A DNA stretch of 6,292 nt from JBDSSS01 sp038224055 (GTDB lineage Bacteria; Actinomycetota; Actinomycetes; Actinomycetales; Dermatophilaceae): positions 1 through 6,292 of the forward strand of contig JBBRGO010000197.1 of NCBI GenBank assembly GCA_038224055.1, written 5' to 3'. Each line of letters begins with the position of its first letter. The stretch's first letter is position 1. Shown piece after piece: positions 1-6,175 of this stretch. The position numbers and the translations under genes were made by a program. A model generated the notes under the pieces. That model did no database searches, had not been told where the DNA came from, and saw only the letters and a program-made list of their open reading frames with translations.

Positions 1-2
1 AG

Positions 3-1523
3 TGGGCGCTGCAGGTGCCGCGGGACTACCGCGACGTGCTCCGGGTCGCAGTGCCCGCCGCCGTGGCCGCCGCGGGCGTGGACCCCGCCGACGTGGTCGG
101 CATCGCCACCGACTTCACCGCCTGCACGATGGTGCCGACCCTCTCCGACGGCACTCCGCTCTGCGAGGTCGACGGCGAGGGCGTCGACTGGGCCGCCCGG
201 CCGCACGCCTACGTCAAGCTCTGGAAGCACCACGCCGCGCAGGGGCAGGCCGACCGGATCAACGCCCTGGCCGCCGAGCGCGGCGAGGCGTGGCTGCCGC
301 GCTACGGCGGGCTGATCAGCTCGGAGTGGGAGTTCGCCAAGGCGCTCCAGGTCCTCGAGGAGGACCGGGCCGTCTACGACGCCACCGAGCACTGGGTCGA
401 GGCCGCCGACTGGATCGTCTGGCAGCTCTGCGGCCGCTACGTGCGCAACGCCTGCACCGCCGGCTACAAGGGCATCCTCCAGGACGGCGCCTACCCGTCC
501 ACCGACTTCCTGGCCGCCCTCAACCCCGACTTCGCCGGCTTCGTCACCGACAAGCTCGAGCACGAGATCGGCCAGCTCGGCTCTGCAGCAGGGAAGCTCA
601 CTGCGGAAGCCGCCGCTTGGACCGGACTCCCGGAGGGCATCGCCGTCGCGGTGGGGAACGTCGACGCCCACGTGACCGCGCCGGCGGCGCTCGCGACACG
701 GCCCGGTCAGATGGTCGCCATCATGGGCACGTCCACCTGCCACGTCATGAGCAGCGACGTGCTCCGAGAGGTCCCGGGCATGTGCGGCGTCGTCGAGGGC
801 GGCATCGTCCCGGGACTGTGGGGCTACGAGGCCGGTCAGTCGGGCGTCGGCGACATCTTCGGCTGGTTCACCCGGACCGGGGTGCCCTCGGCCTACGCCG
901 CTGCTGCCTCCGAGGCGGGGATCTCGGTGCACGAGCACCTGACCGCGCTGGCCTCGCGGCAGAAGGTCGGCGAGCACGGGCTCGTCGCCCTCGACTGGCA
1001 CAGCGGCAACCGGTCGGTGCTCGTCGACCACGAGCTCTCCGGTGTCGTCGTCGGCCAGACCCTCGCCACCAGGCCCGAGGACACCTACCGGGCCCTGCTC
1101 GAGGCGACCGCCTTCGGCACGCGCACGATCCTCGAGACCTTTCGCGAGAGTGGCGTGCCCGTCGAGGAGCTGGTCATCGCCGGGGGCCTGACGAAGAACC
1201 GCCTCCTCATGCAGATCTACGCCGACGTGACCCGGCTCCCGCTGTCCGTCATCGGCTCCGCCCAGGGCCCGGCCCTCGGGTCGGCGATCCATGCGGCCGT
1301 CGCCGCAGGAGCCCATCCCGATGTGGCCGCTGCGGCCGAGTCCATGGGCCGGGTCGAGCGTCGGGCCTTCGTGCCCGACGAGGAGAGCTCTGCGGCATAC
1401 GACGACCTCTTCGCCGAGTACGTGCTCCTGCACGACTACTTCGGGCGGGGGGCCAACGACGTCATGAAGCGGCTCAGGGGCCTGCGCCGGGCGGCGCTCG
1501 CGGTCGGCGGTGAGGTCGGATGA
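3..1523 (+). CDS. araB: Ribulokinase (L-ribulose kinase), 5'-partial
   Basis: FGGY-family sugar kinase that phosphorylates L-ribulose to L-ribulose-5-phosphate with ATP, the second step of cytosolic L-arabinose catabolism. The frame is open to the window edge (506 codons visible, first residues WALQVPRDY). Family members are about 550-565 residues, so roughly 50-60 N-terminal residues, including the first nucleotide-binding loop, lie outside. The GTG at 15 is not the true start. Visible landmarks: DFTACTMVP (about 111-137), which is typical of ribulokinases rather than xylulokinases; GNVDAHV with the likely catalytic-base Asp at 663-665; the phosphate-binding stretch MGTSTCHVM (723-749); the C-terminal signature GGLTKNRLLMQIYADVT (from 1182); QGPALGSAI (about 1261-1287); and the tail YFGRGANDVMKRL. 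The stop overlaps the araD start, implying coupled translation. I see no frameshift or missing motif. The identification is firm; only the 5' end is missing. Confidence 0.96.
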   Translation, partial: WALQVPRDYRDVLRVAVPAAVAAAGVDPADVVGIATDFTACTMVPTLSDGTPLCEVDGEGVDWAARPHAYVKLWKHHAAQGQADRINALAAERGEAWLPRYGGLISSEWEFAKALQVLEEDRAVYDATEHWVEAADWIVWQLCGRYVRNACTAGYKGILQDGAYPSTDFLAALNPDFAGFVTDKLEHEIGQLGSAAGKLTAEAAAWTGLPEGIAVAVGNVDAHVTAPAALATRPGQMVAIMGTSTCHVMSSDVLREVPGMCGVVEGGIVPGLWGYEAGQSGVGDIFGWFTRTGVPSAYAAAASEAGISVHEHLTALASRQKVGEHGLVALDWHSGNRSVLVDHELSGVVVGQTLATRPEDTYRALLEATAFGTRTILETFRESGVPVEELVIAGGLTKNRLLMQIYADVTRLPLSVIGSAQGPALGSAIHAAVAAGAHPDVAAAAESMGRVERRAFVPDEESSAAYDDLFAEYVLLHDYFGRGANDVMKRLRGLRRAALAVGGEVG

Positions 1524-2197
1524 CCGCCACCACCGAGGTCGCGACGGCGGTCGAGCGCCTGCGGCGAGAGGTCTGCGTCCTCCATGCCGAGCTCACCCGC
1601 TACCGGCTCGTCGTCTGGACGGCCGGCAACGTCTCGGCGCGGGTCCCCGGTCGGGAGCTCATGCTCATCAAGCCGAGCGGGGTCTCCTACGACGACCTGA
1701 CGCCGGAGAACATGGTGCTCTGCGACCTGAGGGGGAGGGTCCTCGAGGGGGACCTCTCGCCCTCGTCCGACACCGACGCGCAGGCCTACGTCTACCGGCA
1801 GCTGCCCGACGTCGGCGGGGTGGTGCACACGCACTCGACCTACGCGACGGCGTGGGCCTCGCGCGGCGAGCCGATCCCGTGCGTCCTGACGATGATGGCC
1901 GACGAGTTCGGGGGGGCGATCCCCGTCGGGCCGTTCGCCCTCATCGGGGACGACTCCATCGGGCGGGGGATCGTCGACACCCTGCACGGCAGCCGCTCGG
2001 CGGCGGTCCTCATGCGCAACCACGGGGTCTTCACGATCGGCAAGGACGCCCGGTCGGCGGTGAAGGCGGCGGTGATGTGCGAGGACGTCGCCCGCACCGT
2101 CCACGTCGCGCGCCAGCTGGGGGAGCCGGTGAGCATCGACGCGACCGATGTCGACGCCCTCTACGAGCGCTACCAGAACGTCTACGGCCAACCCTGA
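1520..2197 (+). CDS. araD: L-ribulose-5-phosphate 4-epimerase
   Basis: Class II aldolase-fold enzyme that epimerises L-ribulose-5-phosphate to D-xylulose-5-phosphate, the last dedicated step of L-arabinose catabolism. The 225-residue length fits the family (E. coli AraD is 231). Visible motifs: TAGNVSAR (34-41) and KPSGV (51-55) for phosphate and substrate binding; SSDT with Asp84, HTHS with His103 and His105, and RNHGVF with His168. These match the E. coli zinc-site residues Asp76, His95, His97 and His171. Asp128 in ADEFGGAIP matches catalytic Asp120, and Tyr222 in NVYGQP matches catalytic Tyr229. The complete catalytic set separates it from fuculose-phosphate aldolase relatives. The ATG overlaps the araB stop as ATGA, with a weak GAGG four bases upstream, so translation is probably coupled to araB. 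The order araB-araD-araA differs from E. coli araBAD. Confidence 0.95.
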   Translation: MTATTEVATAVERLRREVCVLHAELTRYRLVVWTAGNVSARVPGRELMLIKPSGVSYDDLTPENMVLCDLRGRVLEGDLSPSSDTDAQAYVYRQLPDVGGVVHTHSTYATAWASRGEPIPCVLTMMADEFGGAIPVGPFALIGDDSIGRGIVDTLHGSRSAAVLMRNHGVFTIGKDARSAVKAAVMCEDVARTVHVARQLGEPVSIDATDVDALYERYQNVYGQP

Positions 2198-2199
2198 CC

Positions 2200-2227
2200 C
2201 GGTGGTCCGCCCCCCGCCGCACCACCG
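2200..2227 (+). other. Possible 7-bp hairpin in the araD-araA spacer
   Basis: Three bases after the araD stop, CGGTGGT (2200-2206) is complementary to ACCACCG (2221-2227), giving a 7-bp stem with a 14-base C-rich loop. A run of five CCG units (2225-2239) and a doubled ACGAGC (2243-2254) follow before the araA ribosome binding site. No T-run follows, so this is not a classical terminator. It could stabilise or process the mRNA or tune araA relative to araBD, but in DNA this GC-rich a 7-bp match can arise by chance. Confidence 0.3.
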
Positions 2228-2272
2228 CCGCCGCCGCCGCCCACGAGCACGAGCACCCGCAGCAGAACCCCG

Positions 2273-2278
2273 AAGGAG
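2273..2278 (+). promoter_or_regulatory. Shine-Dalgarno site of araA
   Basis: AAGGAG at 2273-2278 lies five bases before the ATG at 2284. It fixes the araA start, because this reading frame stays open far upstream through araD (from about 1510) and would otherwise suggest a false long N-terminus. It is the clearest ribosome binding site in the window. Confidence 0.88.
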
Positions 2279-2283
2279 TCCCG

Positions 2284-3795
2284 ATGAGCACCCTTGACCA
2301 GCCGATCCGTGAGGTCTGGTTCCTGACCGGCAGCCAGCACCTCTACGGCGAGGAGACGCTGCGACAGGTGTCCGACCAGTCGCGGACGATCGCCGAGCAG
2401 ATCGGTGGCAGCGGGGTCCTGCCGGCGCGCGTCGTGTGGAAACCGATCCTCGCCGACTCCCCGTCGATCCACGCCCAGATGATGGCCGCGAACTCCGACC
2501 CCTCCTGCATCGGGGTGATCACCTGGATGCACACCTTCTCGCCCGCCAAGATGTGGATCACCGGTCTCGACGCGCTGCGCAAGCCGATGCTGCACCTGCA
2601 CACGCAGGCCGGCCTCCAGCTGCCGTGGTCGACCATCGACATGGACTTCATGAACCTCAACCAGGCCGCGCACGGTGACCGGGAGTTCGGCTTCGTCGGG
2701 GCTCGCCTCGGCATCGCCCGCAAGGTCGTCGCCGGCCACGTCAGCAACCCCACGGTCATCCGTCGCATTGGCGAATGGGGCCGCGCCGCAGCCGGACTCG
2801 CAGAACTGCGCACGATGAAGCTGGCCCGCTTCGGTGACAACATGCGTGACGTCGCCGTGACCGAGGGCGACAAGGTCGAGGCGCAGCTGCGGTTCGGCGT
2901 CTCGGTCAACACCTACGGCGTCAACGACCTCGTCGAGGTCGTCGACGCCGTCTCGGACGCCGAGATCGATGCCCTCGCAGCGGACTACGAGGACGCGTAT
3001 GCCGTCGTCCCCGAGCTCCGGCGCGGGGGTGACCGCCACGAGTCCCTCCGCTACGGCGCCCGGATCGAGGCGGGGCTGCGCACCTTCCTCGGCGACGGCG
3101 GCTTCACCGCCTTCACGACCAACTTCGAGGACCTCGGCGGCCTGCGCCAGCTCCCCGGGCTTGCCGTCCAGCGGCTGATGGCCGACGGCTACGGCTTCGG
3201 TGGGGAGGGCGACTGGAAGACCTCGGTGCTGCTGCGCACGACGAAGGTGATGGCGCAGCACCGGCCGGGCGGGACGAGCTTCATGGAGGACTACACCTAC
3301 AACCTCGTGCCCGGCCACGAGAAGATCCTCGGGGCCCACATGCTCGAGGTCTGCCCCTCGATCGCCAGCCGCACGCCCAGCCTCGAGATCCACCCGTTGG
3401 GCATCGGCGGTCGCGAGGACCCGGTGCGCCTGAAGTTCACGGCCGCGCCCGGGCCCGGAGTCGTCGTCGGCATGAGCGACCTGGGCGGGCGGTTCCGCCT
3501 CACCCTCAACGAGATCGACGTGGTCGAACCCGACGCGGAGCTGCCGCGGCTCCCGGTCGCGTGCGCGGTGTGGGAGCCGCGTCCCGACCTGTCCACGTCG
3601 GCGGAGTCGTGGCTGCTCGCGGGCGCTCCGCACCACACCGTCCTGTCCACCGCCGTCGGACTCGCCGAGTTCCGCGACCTCGCCGAGATGATCTCCGTCG
3701 AGCTCGTCGAGATCGGTGCCGACTCGACCCCGGAGAAGGTGCGCCAGGAGCTGCGCTGGAGTGCGGCGTACCACCGGCTGGCGGCGCCACTGTGA
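2284..3795 (+). CDS. araA: L-arabinose isomerase
   Basis: Catalyses the Mn2+-dependent conversion of L-arabinose to L-ribulose, the entry step of the pathway; known members are cytosolic hexamers. The product has 503 residues, against 500 for E. coli AraA, and begins MSTLDQPIREVWFLTGSQHL; the WFLTGSQ(H/D)LYG start is typical of the family. Metal-site residues are in place: Glu308 (GGEGDWKTS), Glu335 (SFMEDYTYNL), His352 (GAHMLEVCPS) and the HHT at 450-452, where one His (probably 451) is the fourth ligand. These match E. coli Glu306, Glu333, His350 and His450. Other family blocks are WMHTFSPAKMWI, TIDMDFMNLNQAAHGDREFG and RFGDNMRDVAVTEGDKVEA. The start is set by AAGGAG five bases upstream. 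Unlike the araB/araD overlap, an 86-bp spacer precedes it, so its translation is initiated independently. No truncation is seen. Confidence 0.97.
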   Translation: MSTLDQPIREVWFLTGSQHLYGEETLRQVSDQSRTIAEQIGGSGVLPARVVWKPILADSPSIHAQMMAANSDPSCIGVITWMHTFSPAKMWITGLDALRKPMLHLHTQAGLQLPWSTIDMDFMNLNQAAHGDREFGFVGARLGIARKVVAGHVSNPTVIRRIGEWGRAAAGLAELRTMKLARFGDNMRDVAVTEGDKVEAQLRFGVSVNTYGVNDLVEVVDAVSDAEIDALAADYEDAYAVVPELRRGGDRHESLRYGARIEAGLRTFLGDGGFTAFTTNFEDLGGLRQLPGLAVQRLMADGYGFGGEGDWKTSVLLRTTKVMAQHRPGGTSFMEDYTYNLVPGHEKILGAHMLEVCPSIASRTPSLEIHPLGIGGREDPVRLKFTAAPGPGVVVGMSDLGGRFRLTLNEIDVVEPDAELPRLPVACAVWEPRPDLSTSAESWLLAGAPHHTVLSTAVGLAEFRDLAEMISVELVEIGADSTPEKVRQELRWSAAYHRLAAPL

Positions 3796-3824
3796 CGGCC
3801 GCACGGCCGGGTGATACTGGGCCC
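3791..3824 (+). promoter_or_regulatory. Probable promoter for a leaderless alditol oxidase mRNA
   Basis: A -10-like GATACT (3813-3818), in the context GGTGATACTGG, ends six bases before the ATG at 3825. Transcription would then start at or within a base of the start codon, an arrangement common in Actinobacteria. There is no Shine-Dalgarno sequence before the ATG, which supports a leaderless start. A weak -35-like GTGACG (3792-3797) straddles the araA stop, but its 15-base spacing is short and the first base of the -10 departs from TAnnnT. The element is inferred from sequence only. Confidence 0.45.
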
Positions 3825-5078
3825 ATGACTGTCACCGCCGCCTCGTCAGCCGGCACCAACTGGGCCGGAAACCACCGTTACGTTGCCGAGCGCCTCGAAC
3901 GCCCCGCCCACGTCGAGGAGCTCCAGCACCTCGTCGCGGCCACGCCCCTGATCCGGGCGCTCGGCTCCCGTCACTCGTTCACCGACCTCACCGACACGAC
4001 CGGTGTCCTCGTGTCGCTCGAGGCGATGCCGACGGTCGTCGAGGTCGACGAGCAGGCCCGCACGGCGACGGTGAGCGGGCGAGCGGCATACGGCGAGGTC
4101 GCGGTGGCGCTCGAGGCGAAGGGGTGGGCCCTGGCCAACCTCGCCTCGCTCCCGCACATCTCCGTCGTCGGCGCGGTCTCCACCGGGACGCACGGGTCGG
4201 GTGTCGGCAACGGGTCGCTCGCGACGTCGGTGGCCGCGCTCGAGATCATCGGTCCCGACGGGGAGCTGCGCCGAGTCGCGCGCGGGGACGCGGACTTCGA
4301 CGGGTGGGTGATCGGTCTCGGCGCGCTCGGGATCGTCGTGCGGGCCGAGCTCGACATCGAACCCACCTACGAGGTGAGCCAGTCGCTCTTCACCGGGATC
4401 TCCTGGGACCGGCTCGTCGCCGACTACGACGCGATCACCTCGAGCGCCTACAGCGTCAGCCTCTTCACCACGTGGGGCGACGAGGGGATCACCCAGGCGT
4501 GGCTGAAGAGCCGGGGCGAGGGGCCCGACGACTTCTTCGGTGGAGAGCCGGCCACCGCGACGATGCACATGCTCGCCGGGGCCGAGACGGAGGCGGTGAC
4601 CCAGCAGGGCGGCGTCCCCGGGCCGTGGCTCGAGCGGCTTCCGCACTTCCGGATGGAGTTCACGCCGAGCCGGGGCGAGGAGCTGCAGAGCGAGTACCTC
4701 GTGCCCCGCGACCGGGCGGTAGAGGCGATCGGGCGGCTGCGGTCGCTGCGCGAGCAGATGGCCCCCGTCCTGCAGGTCTGCGAGCTGCGCACGGTCAAGC
4801 AGGACGACCTGTGGCTGAGCAGCTCCTACGGCCACGACGTCGTCGGCGTGCACTTCACCTGGGACCGCGACGTGCCGGCGGTGTATGCCGTCCTGCCCGC
4901 CATCGAGGAGGCGCTCATGCCCCTCGGCGCCCGTCCGCACTGGGGCAAGTGCTTCACGATGACCGCGGAGTCCGTGGCCGGCCTCTACCCGCGGATGGGT
5001 GACTTCCTCGCGCTGCGCGACCGGGTGGACCCCGACCGCAAGTTCGACAACGCCTTCCTCCAGCGCGTCCTCGGCTGA
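3825..5078 (+). CDS. aldO: FAD-dependent alditol oxidase (AldO / xylitol oxidase type)
   Basis: VAO-family flavoprotein that oxidises the terminal hydroxyl of alditols (xylitol and sorbitol in Streptomyces coelicolor AldO) to the aldose with O2, releasing H2O2. The 417 residues align end to end with the 418 of AldO as I recall it. The FAD domain carries GSRHSF, with His50 matching the flavin-linked His46, and SLPHISVVGAVSTGTHGSG (108-126), where Ser108 matches Ser106. The substrate domain keeps Glu320, Arg322, His343, Thr345 and Lys375 (CELRT, VHFTW, HWGKCFT) at the same numbers as AldO. The ATG gives the family N-terminus (NWAGN at 12-16); a GTG at 3792 would add 11 unmatched residues. No signal peptide is visible, so it is probably cytosolic. 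Position after araBDA suggests a pentitol substrate, possibly L-arabinitol, which is inference. Arg49 replaces the Gly of S. coelicolor AldO. Confidence 0.92.
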   Translation: MTVTAASSAGTNWAGNHRYVAERLERPAHVEELQHLVAATPLIRALGSRHSFTDLTDTTGVLVSLEAMPTVVEVDEQARTATVSGRAAYGEVAVALEAKGWALANLASLPHISVVGAVSTGTHGSGVGNGSLATSVAALEIIGPDGELRRVARGDADFDGWVIGLGALGIVVRAELDIEPTYEVSQSLFTGISWDRLVADYDAITSSAYSVSLFTTWGDEGITQAWLKSRGEGPDDFFGGEPATATMHMLAGAETEAVTQQGGVPGPWLERLPHFRMEFTPSRGEELQSEYLVPRDRAVEAIGRLRSLREQMAPVLQVCELRTVKQDDLWLSSSYGHDVVGVHFTWDRDVPAVYAVLPAIEEALMPLGARPHWGKCFTMTAESVAGLYPRMGDFLALRDRVDPDRKFDNAFLQRVLG

Positions 5079-5152
5079 CCGGCCCCGTGCCGGCGGCCCA
5101 CTCGCGGCCCACTCGCGGCTCCGTCAGTGCCGGCGGGCTGAGCTCAGCCGCG
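5079..5152. terminator. Inverted repeats in the convergent spacer, possible bidirectional terminator
   Basis: Several short inverted repeats lie between the converging genes. CCGGC (5079-5083) pairs with GCCGG (5089-5093) directly after the oxidase stop. CGCGGCT (5114-5120) pairs with AGCCGCG (5146-5152). GGCTGAGCTCAGCC (5136-5149) is a perfect 14-bp palindrome that includes the minus-strand stop codon. Convergent genes usually need termination here, but the stems are short and no T-run follows on either strand, so this is a weak call. Confidence 0.3.
5094..5115. repeat. Two tandem copies of an 11-bp unit
   Basis: CGGCCCACTCG occurs twice head to tail (5094-5104 and 5105-5115), followed by a further CGG, in the spacer between the two convergent genes. 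It looks like a small slippage duplication. I see no function for it. Confidence 0.65.
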
Positions 5153-6175
5153 TCTGAAGCGGGATGCGTCCTTCTGCAGCGGGAGGTGCGTGAGGGTGAA
5201 GTCCGGCAGGAGCGTGGCCCACCGACTCGTCACCTCCTGCTCGCCGGCTCGGATCACGTCGTCGAGCACGACGCTCGCTCGTGCGGCGAACCGATTGCTG
5301 AGGATCGGCACGGCCGGCAGGCGGACGAGCGGGCCGGTCGAGTCGGGCGGACCGTCGACGAAGAGCAGGCCGATGTCGTGGAGGTCCTCGACGGCATCGA
5401 GGGAGTACCAGGGCGTGTCGTGCCCGGGCAGCCCGGTGGGCGCGAGTGGCGCGTCGCGCACCTCGGCGAGGTGGGCGACACCGTGGTCGCGCAGCGTCTG
5501 GCGCGTCTGCTCGGCATAGACCGGGTCGTGGTCCAGCGACACGATGCGGGTCTCGAGACCGAAGTGGTCGATGACGAGCGACATCCACAGGGTCGACACG
5601 CCGCTGCCGCACTCGACGACGAGCGCGGGTCGGCGTGAGAGCAGCTCACCGACGAGCGTCAGGACGAGGTCCGGTGAGGCGGCCCAGCCGCCCATGAAGG
5701 GCACGACGCCGCGCGGTGGGACCAGCGCGAAGAGGTTGGCGATGGCCTGCGTCTGGTGCATGGCCTTCAGCTCGTGGGGATCCGTGAACGTCTCCGGCGT
5801 CCGAGGCTCCGGGAGCCTGCGTGCCGTCTCGAGCGTGGCGGTCGTCACGACGTGCAGCTCGTGCTCGACGGTCCTCAGTCGTGCGTCGAGGGCCGTGGTG
5901 CCGGCCCCGAGCGAGTCCGCGACGAGGGCGAGCTGCCGCTCCGAACGGGCGCGGGCGGCACGGTCCTTGCCCCGGTTGCGACGGAGCACGGCCTGCAGCC
6001 GGCGCGCGCTCTGTCGCTGGAACCACGCGAGCCCTGCCAGGCCGAAGAGGCCGCCGAGCGCGACGACGGTCACGACGAAGCCGAGGTAGCCCGTGTCGGT
6101 CACGAGGGCGAGGACGACCGCTACCGCCAGACCCGCGACCGCAGCCGCTTCGGCGAGGAGCCCGTGCCGGTTCAC
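5144..6175 (-). CDS. Membrane-anchored class I SAM-dependent methyltransferase, target unknown
   Basis: A 343-residue protein. Two hydrophobic helices (about 10-26 and 30-52) are separated only by TDTG, so both ends of the hairpin probably face the same side, with the enzyme in the cytosol. Residues 53-118 are charged and helical, possibly coiled coil. The C-terminal part (about 150-330) is a Rossmann methyltransferase resembling the Methyltransf_24 type: PFMGGWAASPDL (159-170), SAM-binding VVECGSGVSTLW (186-197), an acidic residue after the second strand in SLDHD (213-217), LLFVDGPP (270-277) and VVLDD (302-306). As I recall, relatives with the GWAxSPD block occur near polysaccharide and cell-envelope genes, so a glycan or envelope substrate is possible but not shown. 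The start used is a GTG with no ribosome binding site, and the frame is open to the window edge, so the real start may lie upstream. It converges on the oxidase gene. Confidence 0.8.
   Translation of the reverse strand: MNRHGLLAEAAAVAGLAVAVVLALVTDTGYLGFVVTVVALGGLFGLAGLAWFQRQSARRLQAVLRRNRGKDRAARARSERQLALVADSLGAGTTALDARLRTVEHELHVVTTATLETARRLPEPRTPETFTDPHELKAMHQTQAIANLFALVPPRGVVPFMGGWAASPDLVLTLVGELLSRRPALVVECGSGVSTLWMSLVIDHFGLETRIVSLDHDPVYAEQTRQTLRDHGVAHLAEVRDAPLAPTGLPGHDTPWYSLDAVEDLHDIGLLFVDGPPDSTGPLVRLPAVPILSNRFAARASVVLDDVIRAGEQEVTSRWATLLPDFTLTHLPLQKDASRFRRG

Noticed and set aside
573..615. Patch of less GC-rich codons within araB, possible foreign insert
   Set aside because: It is short, in frame, and lies between conserved blocks where ribulokinases vary; flanking motifs are intact and there are no repeats or junctions.
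1510..2283. In-frame upstream extension of araA
   Set aside because: The frame is open through araD, but the translation is Arg/Gly/Ala-rich without family similarity, and the Shine-Dalgarno at 2273-2278 with ATG 2284 gives the normal AraA N-terminus.
2182..3804. A 540-codon open frame antisense to araA
   Set aside because: It mirrors araA in GC-rich DNA where stop codons are rare. Its product is dominated by Arg, Gly, Asp, Glu and Val with no recognisable domain, while the + strand has a perfect AraA.
3561..3824. In-frame upstream extension of the alditol oxidase, including GTG 3792
   Set aside because: ATG 3825 yields 417 residues matching the AldO N-terminus. The added residues match nothing in the family and most of them overlap araA.
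3846..4940. A 364-codon open frame antisense to the oxidase
   Set aside because: It is a low-complexity Arg/Gly/Glu/Val-rich shadow frame opposite a well-supported gene with conserved catalytic residues.
5087..5638. Plus-strand open frame opposite the methyltransferase
   Set aside because: It is the shadow of the minus-strand gene, which has clear SAM-binding motifs; the + strand product shows no domain.
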